Origin: Phycisphaerae bacterium
GTDB taxonomy: Bacteria; Planctomycetota; Phycisphaerae; Sedimentisphaerales; SG8-4
Direction: 5' to 3'
Assembly (NCBI GenBank): GCA_030613765.1
Contig: JAUWLI010000137.1
Span: 1 to 7,648, forward strand
DNA length: 7,648 bases
Shown here: one piece after another, positions 1 through 4,026 of the stretch
How the letters are laid out: each line of letters starts with the position of its first letter
Position numbering within the stretch: the first letter of the stretch is position 1
The notes under the pieces: model-generated
The model's input: the letters and a program-made list of their open reading frames with translations, nothing else
Databases searched by the model: none
Told to the model about the DNA's origin: nothing
Made by a program: the position numbers and the translations under genes

Positions 1-195
1 CCCAACGTAATAAATAATTGCACCTTCAAGTTCGAATGGCAGTTCGTGCCCGGTATCTATCGACTCACACAATCTCTTATGCGCCATATCCCGAGCGGTA
101 TAGACTGTGCCGGTGATAAGAACCTGCTCTCCGGCTTCCAACGAGCGTCCGTCAGCTTCGGTCAGAGGCGGCTGTAATTTATTTTTTTGTCCCAT
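1..195 (-). CDS. Fumarate hydratase class I (Fe-S type), beta subunit, N-terminal part; runs off the window
   Basis: The 65 visible residues start MGQKNKLQPPLTEADGRSLE and contain GTVYTARDMAHKRL (about residues 29-42) and a GAIIYYVG segment at the window edge. This pattern is typical of the beta subunit, or C-terminal domain, of oxygen-sensitive [4Fe-4S] fumarate/tartrate dehydratases. Those enzymes interconvert fumarate and L-malate in the cytoplasmic TCA cycle. In this family the alpha subunit or domain binds the cluster and the beta part contributes substrate-binding residues. The start is the ATG at 195-193. The bases just upstream are AT-rich with no clear Shine-Dalgarno, but a good sigma-70 promoter lies about 65 bp further up. 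The alpha subunit often precedes beta directly; here it does not, so it must lie downstream or elsewhere. The closely related L(+)-tartrate dehydratase beta subunit cannot be excluded from this fragment. Confidence 0.88.
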   Translation of the reverse strand, partial: MGQKNKLQPPLTEADGRSLEAGEQVLITGTVYTARDMAHKRLCESIDTGHELPFELEGAIIYYVG

Positions 196-259
196 ATATT
201 AATATATACTACAAATAAAACGTGAAAGCCATAATCGATTCTATAACCATTTACCGGCA

Positions 260-288
260 AGTTTACACAGCAGCACAAAAAGTGTCAA
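260..288 (-). promoter_or_regulatory. Sigma-70-type promoter for the fumarase beta-subunit gene
   Basis: On the minus strand a perfect -35 box TTGACA (288-283) is followed, after exactly 17 bp, by TAAACT (265-260), which matches the -10 consensus at 4 of 6 positions. Transcription would start near 253, giving a leader of about 57 nt before the ATG at 195. Position, orientation and spacing all fit the fumarase gene. This is predicted from sequence only. Confidence 0.6.
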
Positions 289-613
289 ACAGTCAGCTCC
301 TCATTCTAATTGCGGCAAAGACTCCCAGCACTACTTGTCTGCAGCAGGGCTGACATTACAGACGAAGGAAAAGGTCACGGAGTATGATTTTCGCGATTTT
401 GACTCAAAGTGACAAGAAAGAAACCAGATAACCTTATTATGAATACAATTTACCAGCCGCAGACACAGCCATAAAATCGAGGAACACTTATCCACATGTC
501 CCTATAAAGGCCCAAAATCCCCGAAAAACACCCTTAAGGTCGATAAATTAACAAAGTCAAAGCTGCAAAATTACGCATTTACAATAATAATGTGGTGTTA
601 TATCAACCGATAA

Positions 614-622
614 TGTTATAAT
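614..622 (+). promoter_or_regulatory. Extended -10 promoter element upstream of the metalloprotease gene
   Basis: The sequence TGTTATAAT contains a perfect -10 hexamer (617-622) preceded by the TGn extension (614-616). No good -35 hexamer lies 16-18 bp upstream, which is tolerated at extended -10 promoters. A start near 629 would give a leader of roughly 160 nt. A second perfect TATAAT at 719-724, also without a clear -35, could give a shorter leader of about 57 nt. Confidence 0.45.
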
Positions 623-773
623 GAATCCGGAATTTAGATTTAAGGAGCAGACCGATAAGTCCTTCTAAGGGTGATCATTTTCGAAGAAATCTATACACTT
701 AATAACCTATCTTTCATGTATAATTTCAGGATATAGTTCTTTAGGCAGGTTGAGCAATGACAACGTTCATGAA

Positions 774-778
774 AGGAG
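774..778 (+). promoter_or_regulatory. Shine-Dalgarno for the secreted metalloprotease gene
   Basis: AGGAG lies 9 nt upstream of the ATG at 788. This supports that start codon over any internal one, and the signal peptide begins directly at this ATG. The motif sits inside a tiny upstream frame, ATG 757 to TGA 783 (8 codons). Confidence 0.75.
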
Positions 779-787
779 TATGAAAAC

Positions 788-2053
788 ATGGCAGAACAAC
801 GAAAAGCACAGGTAAGAATAATTTTCGTAGTAAGCTTTTTGCTCGTCCTGATTTTCGGCGGTGTGGTCGGAGCCAAGACGGTCGTAAAGGTGGCCAAGCA
901 CATCGTCAAAGGCTCGGGCGTTACCAAGGAAGATTTGGAAGAACAATTCAAGGAGATAAAGAGGGTCTGGGACAGCGCTGACGTCACGCATGTTCAGGTC
1001 GGTGGTGTCGACGAGGTCAACGACGTCAACGAAGGCAAGGTCGCGGGCGCGATGAATATTTATGGAACGCCTCTGAAGGTTGACCCTCCGGGCAATCCGG
1101 GGATTTGTTATAACCGATCGCATATTGTAATAGGACCCAATGCGCCCAATGACACGGGAGCACACGAAGCCGGCCACTTCAACGACGCCTACCCCGATGA
1201 CTGCAATACCGAGCACGGCGACCCCTGCGGGACCTATCCCGGTGATTCGAACTACATGGGCTACGACACAAACGGTAACGGCAAGATAGACCCAAACGAT
1301 TCAAATAATATTATGTTCCCGGGCACAGGACGAACTGGAAGCGAAACAGACCCCAACCAGAAAAAAAGATATGGCGATAATGCCAAAAAATGGGTTGCAG
1401 CACAGAATGCAATAGCAGGTGAACGAGGCGGTGATAATCCGGACACGCTCGGTGATGCAGAGCACAGCACAATCGATATTACCAACACTTCGACCTGGGG
1501 AATCGGAACTTCTTTCGACGACTATCAGATGAGCTTCAAAATGCTGCTGCAGGAATACCCCGATCCGAGCCTGGGTGGGCCGCCGGTTATGCTGGGCTTT
1601 TACATTGAGTCGGACCAGTCCTGCGAAACGGGTGAGCCGCCGGAGGGTCTTGATTACTATTTGGGCTATGATACGATGGTCGAGGAACCTGTCTTCCAGG
1701 TATATGATCAATCTATGGGAGGATGGATGTATGGGGACCCGAGCCTCATCGAGGTCGAAACACAATACATGGAATTTGACGGGCCGTTCGAACCTGTTCC
1801 CATCGGCGTAAAGCTGAGCGTGCCTTTGTGGACCATAAAGCCATGCTGCGGCGACCTGCTGTCATTCAAGGCAAAGGCCGAATCCATGGATGGATTTGTC
1901 GATCTGGCGCCTGATTTCGGCCTGACAACTATTCTTACAAAGCCCCTGCCGCCACCGCCGCCGACGATCCTGGGCGATTTGGATGAAGATCTCGACGTTG
2001 ACATGAGCGACTTGGCCTTACTGCTCGGAAACTACCTGGAAGGAGTTGAATAA
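788..2053 (+). CDS. Secreted putative zinc metalloprotease with EF-hand-like loop and C-terminal dockerin-like repeat
   Basis: The product has 421 residues. Residues 1-30 look like a signal peptide: basic start (QRKAQVR), hydrophobic core at about 11-28, and possible cleavage after VGA. HEAGH at 126-130 is the HExxH zinc signature. About 45 residues later, NIMF (174-177) followed by PGTGRTG resembles the Met-turn of metzincin-type proteases. The third zinc ligand is unclear: the consensus HExxHxxGxxH/D is not met, and D133, D137 or D138 are candidates. Between the two motifs, residues 160-171 form an EF-hand-like loop (D-T-N-G-N-G-K-I-D-P-N-D). The second half (about 230-385) is unrecognised and may be a beta-sandwich; it includes CC at 353-354. 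A proline run (388-392) leads to a dockerin-like loop at 397-408 (D at loop positions 1, 3, 5, 7, 9 and 12). Such single repeats end many planctomycete extracellular proteins. Peptidase activity and substrate are inferred, not shown. Confidence 0.72.
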   Translation: MAEQRKAQVRIIFVVSFLLVLIFGGVVGAKTVVKVAKHIVKGSGVTKEDLEEQFKEIKRVWDSADVTHVQVGGVDEVNDVNEGKVAGAMNIYGTPLKVDPPGNPGICYNRSHIVIGPNAPNDTGAHEAGHFNDAYPDDCNTEHGDPCGTYPGDSNYMGYDTNGNGKIDPNDSNNIMFPGTGRTGSETDPNQKKRYGDNAKKWVAAQNAIAGERGGDNPDTLGDAEHSTIDITNTSTWGIGTSFDDYQMSFKMLLQEYPDPSLGGPPVMLGFYIESDQSCETGEPPEGLDYYLGYDTMVEEPVFQVYDQSMGGWMYGDPSLIEVETQYMEFDGPFEPVPIGVKLSVPLWTIKPCCGDLLSFKAKAESMDGFVDLAPDFGLTTILTKPLPPPPPTILGDLDEDLDVDMSDLALLLGNYLEGVE

Positions 2054-2070
2054 TTCGCTGACAGACATAT

Positions 2071-2108
2071 AGAAAAATGGTGTGCTGTGCACAGCACACC
2101 ATTTTTCT
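2071..2108. terminator. Perfect 38-bp palindrome; probable bidirectional terminator
   Basis: Two 19-bp arms pair without a mismatch about a centre between 2089 and 2090. Allowing a TGCA loop, a GC-rich 9-bp stem (2079-2087 with 2092-2100) is followed by ATTTTTCT on either strand, the form of an intrinsic terminator in both directions. It begins 17 bp after the metalloprotease stop, as expected for a terminator. The core (TGGTG...CACCA) also matches the hairpins at 2191-2210 and 3479-3498, so it may be a member of a repeat family that serves as a terminator. Confidence 0.65.
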
Positions 2109-2113
2109 GTCAT
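2094..2113 (+). repeat. 20-bp direct repeat, copy 1 (copy 2 at 2203-2222)
   Basis: The 20 bases GCACACCATTTTTCTGTCAT are identical at 2094-2113 and 2203-2222. Copy 1 starts within the right arm of the 38-bp palindrome and runs into the first GTCAT-type repeat; copy 2 likewise joins a CACCA hairpin end to a GTCAT repeat. The same junction of two repeat types therefore occurs twice, which suggests duplication or insertion at a shared site. Confidence 0.8.
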
Positions 2114-2156
2114 TCCGAGCAAATACTTACCTGCCTATAAGGCAGTGAAGAATCTC
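2109..2156 (+). repeat. GTCAT-type intergenic repeat, degenerate copy 1
   Basis: It starts GTCATTCCGAGC and ends GAATCTCG, the usual two ends of this class of intergenic repeat. The middle contains a small perfect hairpin, CTGCCT-ATA-AGGCAG. It directly follows the palindrome at 2071-2108. Confidence 0.55.
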
Positions 2157-2190
2157 GTTTTGTGTTTTTGAATTTCGGATTTCACAATGT

Positions 2191-2210
2191 AGGGTACGCA
2201 CCGCACACCA
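2191..2210 (+). repeat. Imperfect TGGTG/CACCA-type hairpin repeat
   Basis: The bases AGGGTACGCACCGCACACCA form an imperfect inverted repeat (GGTACGC against GCACACC, two mismatches). Its CACACCATTTTTC end is shared with the palindrome at 2071-2108, so it is read as a decayed member of the same family. Confidence 0.4.
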
Positions 2211-2217
2211 TTTTTCT

Positions 2218-2257
2218 GTCATCCCAAACGGAGCAAAGAGAAGCAAAGAATCTGGCC
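2218..2257 (+). repeat. GTCAT-type intergenic repeat, copy 2
   Basis: It begins GTCATCCCAAACGGAGC and ends GAATCTGGCC. The end matches that of the copy at 2348-2388 (GAAATCTGGCC), which helps define the element's boundaries. Confidence 0.55.
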
Positions 2258-2281
2258 ACCGCATATAATCAACCACCCGTT

Positions 2282-2307
2282 GTCATTCCCGCGAAAGCGG
2301 GAATCCA
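2282..2307 (+). repeat. GTCATTCCCGC hairpin repeat with GAAA loop
   Basis: ATTCCCGC (2285-2292) pairs perfectly with GCGGGAAT (2297-2304) across a GAAA tetraloop, a very stable RNA hairpin. The whole unit (GTCATTCCCGC...GGGAATCCA) is a widely distributed bacterial intergenic repeat type; translated on the plus strand it gives the familiar VIPAKAGI peptide. A shorter degenerate copy follows at about 2315-2339. Confidence 0.75.
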
Positions 2308-2347
2308 TTCCGCTGTCATCCCAAGCGAAATCCCGGCGCACCCCATT

Positions 2348-2388
2348 GTCATTTCGAGCGAAGCGCAGCGGAGTCGAGAAATCTGGCC
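2348..2388 (+). repeat. GTCATTTCGAGC hairpin repeat
   Basis: It starts GTCATTTCGAGCGAAGCG and ends GTCGAGAAATCTGGCC. The ends ATTTCGA and TCGAGAAAT pair with one bulged base, giving a long stem with internal GC-rich pairing. This is another common form of the same class of intergenic repeat. Confidence 0.7.
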
Positions 2389-2429
2389 AATGATTTGAAT
2401 AAACCTACTCGCATCCACCCATCTACTCA

Positions 2430-2460
2430 CATGTCCCTGCATGTCTTAGGCAGGGATCCA
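2430..2460 (+). repeat. CATGTCCCTGC...GCAGGGATCCA hairpin repeat
   Basis: TCCCTGC (2434-2440) pairs perfectly with GCAGGGA (2450-2456) across a 9-nt loop. The flanks (CATGT... and ...TCCAG) place it with the GTCATTCC...GAATCCA repeats nearby, with T and A changes at the ends. Confidence 0.6.
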
Positions 2461-2539
2461 GTGCTTCTAACTTCATCATTCGAAATTCCTTGTTCGATAT
2501 TCGATATTCTTTTTCCCCTTTTCCCTTCTACCTTCTTCC

Positions 2540-2624
2540 TTCTTACTTCTACATTCTCCCTTCCTTTTTTCTCTCTTCTTCGCTCATCTTTCAGCCTATA
2601 TAGAGTCGCTGAGTTTCCTGCATT
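2540..2624 (-). repeat. Pyrimidine-rich direct repeat, copy A
   Basis: A 39-nt run (2553-2591) is identical to 3549-3587, and a 29-nt run (2574-2602) is identical to 3429-3457. On the minus strand the module is purine-rich (about 84% purine or more in the core) and reads TATATAGGCTGAAAGATGAGCG followed by GAAGAAGAGAG. It ends 35 bp from the stop of the SUFU-like gene. Confidence 0.85.
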
Positions 2625-2659
2625 TTGCCGGTTTAACCAACTATTCCTTCGATGCATTG

Positions 2660-3376
2660 TTAGTACACCGGTTCCCTTTCAAGGTCGCTATATGGATAGT
2701 AACCTTTCTCCTTTAGTTTGTTTATGACTGTAGCGCTGCCGTTCTCCATCGCGTATTCCATCTCGCTTCTGAAAACTTCAATAACAAGCAGGAGGCAGTG
2801 CTTCTTTCCGTCTATTTCGAATTCCACTCCCTGTTGTTTATACTCATCGAATATTAAACAGTAATTGGGTTCGCCCTCACCGCCGGAGGGGATCTCGCAT
2901 GTCTCTCCGGGATTGAGTACTGCCTGGAATGAGTAGAAACCTACTGATGTCATAATCCCGCGCATTCGCGTAAAAATATCGTTAAAAGGATGGTTTTCAT
3001 CCTCCATCCAGTCGGACGAAGGTATCTTCTGTCTGGTAAAAGTGACGAGTTCGTATGTACCTATGTTGTTCGGCTTCGGCCCGCTGCCGTCGGGTTCGAT
3101 TAGTTCCATAGTGGCGAAACCTGTGCCGGGTATCCCGTTTGGGAAGTAGTACATATCCACGGCGCCGCCGACCTGAAAGGGAATGATGGCATGGCCGACA
3201 ATGTTGTGCATCGGACCCAGAATACGTTCAAGTGCCGCTTGCTTGATTTCATAGTGACGTTCATATTCTTCTTCGGAGAACTTCGATTTGTCTTTCGCAT
3301 CCATTCTTCTTTTTATGATTACAACAATGCAAACTATGATTGCCGCTATCATAACTATTGAGATTGTTCTACTCAT
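2660..3376 (-). CDS. Membrane-anchored Suppressor-of-fused (SUFU)-like domain protein
   Basis: The product has 238 residues from the ATG at 3376-3374. I prefer this start because AGGGG (3388-3384) lies 7 nt upstream; a GTG at 3403 would add 9 residues but places that Shine-Dalgarno inside the gene. Residues 3-21 (TISIVMIAAIIVCIVVIIK) form one transmembrane helix followed by a basic patch (KRRMDAKDKSK), so the rest is probably cytoplasmic. The soluble part has features of bacterial SUFU-like domains: VDMYYFPNG, GFATMELI, YELVTFTR, a tryptophan segment (SSDWMED), GETCEIP and YCLIFDEY. Bacterial members are mostly uncharacterised and some are immunity proteins to toxins, but no toxin gene is adjacent here. 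It stands alone, converging on the metalloprotease and flanked on both sides by copies of one repeat. The family call comes from motif memory and needs a profile search; function is unknown. Confidence 0.68.
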   Translation of the reverse strand: MSRTISIVMIAAIIVCIVVIIKRRMDAKDKSKFSEEEYERHYEIKQAALERILGPMHNIVGHAIIPFQVGGAVDMYYFPNGIPGTGFATMELIEPDGSGPKPNNIGTYELVTFTRQKIPSSDWMEDENHPFNDIFTRMRGIMTSVGFYSFQAVLNPGETCEIPSGGEGEPNYCLIFDEYKQQGVEFEIDGKKHCLLLVIEVFRSEMEYAMENGSATVINKLKEKGYYPYSDLEREPVY

Positions 3377-3383
3377 TGCATCG

Positions 3384-3388
3384 CCCCT
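3384..3388 (-). promoter_or_regulatory. Shine-Dalgarno deciding the start of the SUFU-like gene
   Basis: AGGGG on the minus strand sits 7 nt before the ATG at 3376-3374. No comparable motif precedes the upstream in-frame GTG at 3403, so the ATG is chosen. Confidence 0.6.
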
Positions 3389-3428
3389 AAAAATAGACAA
3401 CACTATTTGCTTCCAATTTAGTCAGATT

Positions 3429-3457
3429 TCTTCTTCGCTCATCTTTCAGCCTATATA
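3429..3457 (-). repeat. Pyrimidine-rich direct repeat, partial copy B
   Basis: These 29 nt are identical to 2574-2602 in copy A. The match covers only the end of the module, through CAGCCTATATA, and then continues for a few bases like copy C (AAGCCGTG). It lies about 50 bp upstream of the SUFU-like start codon. Confidence 0.8.
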
Positions 3458-3478
3458 AAGCCGTGCTGAAGAATTGTA

Positions 3479-3498
3479 TGGTGGGGCTTGCCCCACCA
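3479..3498. repeat. Perfect TGGTGGGGC/GCCCCACCA hairpin
   Basis: A 9-bp perfect inverted repeat, TGGTGGGGC with GCCCCACCA, is separated by only TT. It resembles the GTAGGGTGGGC...GCCCACC intergenic hairpins common in many bacteria and shares its TGGTG/CACCA ends with the palindrome at 2071-2108. As no T-run follows directly, a terminator role is doubtful. Confidence 0.7.
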
Positions 3499-3528
3499 AT
3501 TTACTTCCTAACTGGGCCGGCCAACAGT

Positions 3529-3618
3529 TTCTTACTTCTAAATTCTAAATTCTCCCTTCCTTTTTTCTCTCTTCTTCGCTCATCTTTAAGCCTTTATAAA
3601 GCCGTGAGTTTCCCGCAT
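3529..3618 (-). repeat. Pyrimidine-rich direct repeat, copy C
   Basis: It shares 39 identical nt with copy A (3549-3587 against 2553-2591) and similar flanks on both sides, including TTCTTACTTCTA before and GAGTTTCC/CGCAT after. Compared with A it has a tandem doubling of AAATTCT. It has the same orientation as copies A and B. Confidence 0.85.
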
Positions 3619-3690
3619 GTTATGTCTATATTATTATCTCAGCGAGCCCCCCCCAAACACAACAAAAAAGGAAAGAATAACAGTTAGTTT

Positions 3691-3744
3691 GTCATTCCGC
3701 ACTCGCCTGCCCTCGAATGTCGTAGTCGGGGGATGCGGAATCCA
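3691..3744 (+). repeat. GTCATTCCGCA...TGCGGAATCCA inverted-end repeat
   Basis: ATTCCGCA (3694-3701) pairs perfectly with TGCGGAAT (3734-3741), enclosing a 32-nt centre. The GTCATTCC start and GAATCCA end match the hairpin at 2282-2307, so this is a longer relative in the second intergenic region. Confidence 0.65.
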
Positions 3745-4026
3745 TTTAAAAAATGCCGGTCTTCTCGGCCACAAAGGGCTAAATACTGAACACTATATAC
3801 TAACGACTATACAGCATCCCCGCCATCACCCCCGAAAACAACAAAAAAATTTTAACCCGCCAGATAATCCTTTTCACTATCTCACTGGAGCTTTAACTCG
3901 CCAGTTTATTCCCCAGTATCTTATCTCCACATTCTCGCTTCTACTTATTGTTTTGAACATTTCGTTTTTGAATTTCGATATTGTTTCGTATTTCGAGTTT
4001 TTGCCAGATACGCTTCACGAGATACG

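Larger units (their letters stand above)
196..787. other. Divergent intergenic region (592 bp)
   Basis: This region separates the minus-strand fumarase gene from the plus-strand metalloprotease gene. It carries the fumarase promoter (260-288), a perfect DnaA-box-like nonamer TTATCCACA (488-496, single copy), an extended -10 element (614-622), a second TATAAT (719-724) and the Shine-Dalgarno of the downstream gene (774-778). I see no convincing protein gene, tRNA or strong intrinsic terminator between 300 and 600. The stretch from about 540 to 780 is markedly AT-rich. Confidence 0.7.
2054..2659. other. Gene-free, repeat-rich region between convergent genes (606 bp)
   Basis: The metalloprotease gene enters from the left and the SUFU-like gene from the right, so transcripts converge here. 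The left part (2071-2460) is a chain of hairpin repeats. From about 2461 it holds a phrase with tandem TCGATATTCGATATTC-like bases, then a pyrimidine-rich tract (about 2513-2596), then the end of repeat copy A. Open frames through this region translate to repeat peptides (for example VIPAKAGIH, NIEQGISNDE) with no domain or convincing ribosome binding site, so no gene is called. Confidence 0.7.
3377..4026. other. Gene-free, repeat-rich region between the regulator and the SUFU-like gene (650 bp)
   Basis: Both flanking genes are on the minus strand. The region holds repeat copies B (3429-3457) and C (3529-3618), a perfect CACCA hairpin (3479-3498), a GTCATTCC repeat (3691-3744), a 13-bp direct repeat (3851-3863, 3892-3904) and AT-rich phrases around 3781-3815 and 3950-3998. 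I see no convincing promoter for the SUFU-like gene and no clear terminator for the regulator gene. Open frames here are plus-strand readings of repeats and are not called. Confidence 0.65.

Noticed and set aside
488..496. Perfect DnaA box TTATCCACA
   Set aside because: Only one copy; an origin needs a cluster. No dnaA, dnaN or AT-rich unwinding repeat array nearby.
642..670. Alternating AAGGA / TCCTT / AAGG segments in the leader, like an attenuator
   Set aside because: The first stem is only 5 bp with a 13-nt loop and the alternative has a 2-nt loop, too weak to support a regulatory RNA.
671..736. GTG-started 21-codon frame in the metalloprotease leader
   Set aside because: The purine run before it directly abuts the GTG, leaving no spacing for a ribosome binding site.
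741..756. GG...GC pair resembling a sigma-54 promoter before the metalloprotease
   Set aside because: The GG to GC distance is 10 nt, while the sigma-54 -24/-12 form requires 12.
2162..2398. Plus-strand open frame of 78 codons
   Set aside because: Its translation is the reading of GTCAT-type repeats (VIPAKAGIH and similar); no ribosome binding site or domain.
2427..2657. Minus-strand open frame of 76 codons, Lys/Arg/Glu-rich
   Set aside because: Made of the purine-rich repeat module; the phrase recurs at copies B and C outside this frame. No ribosome binding site. Kept only as a repeat observation.
2054..2659. CRISPR array
   Set aside because: The repeats differ in length and centre and have no regular unique spacers; no cas genes are present.
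2395..2727. Plus-strand open frame of 110 codons
   Set aside because: It runs through the pyrimidine tract and into the 3' end of the SUFU-like gene on the other strand; Ser/Phe/Leu-rich low complexity.
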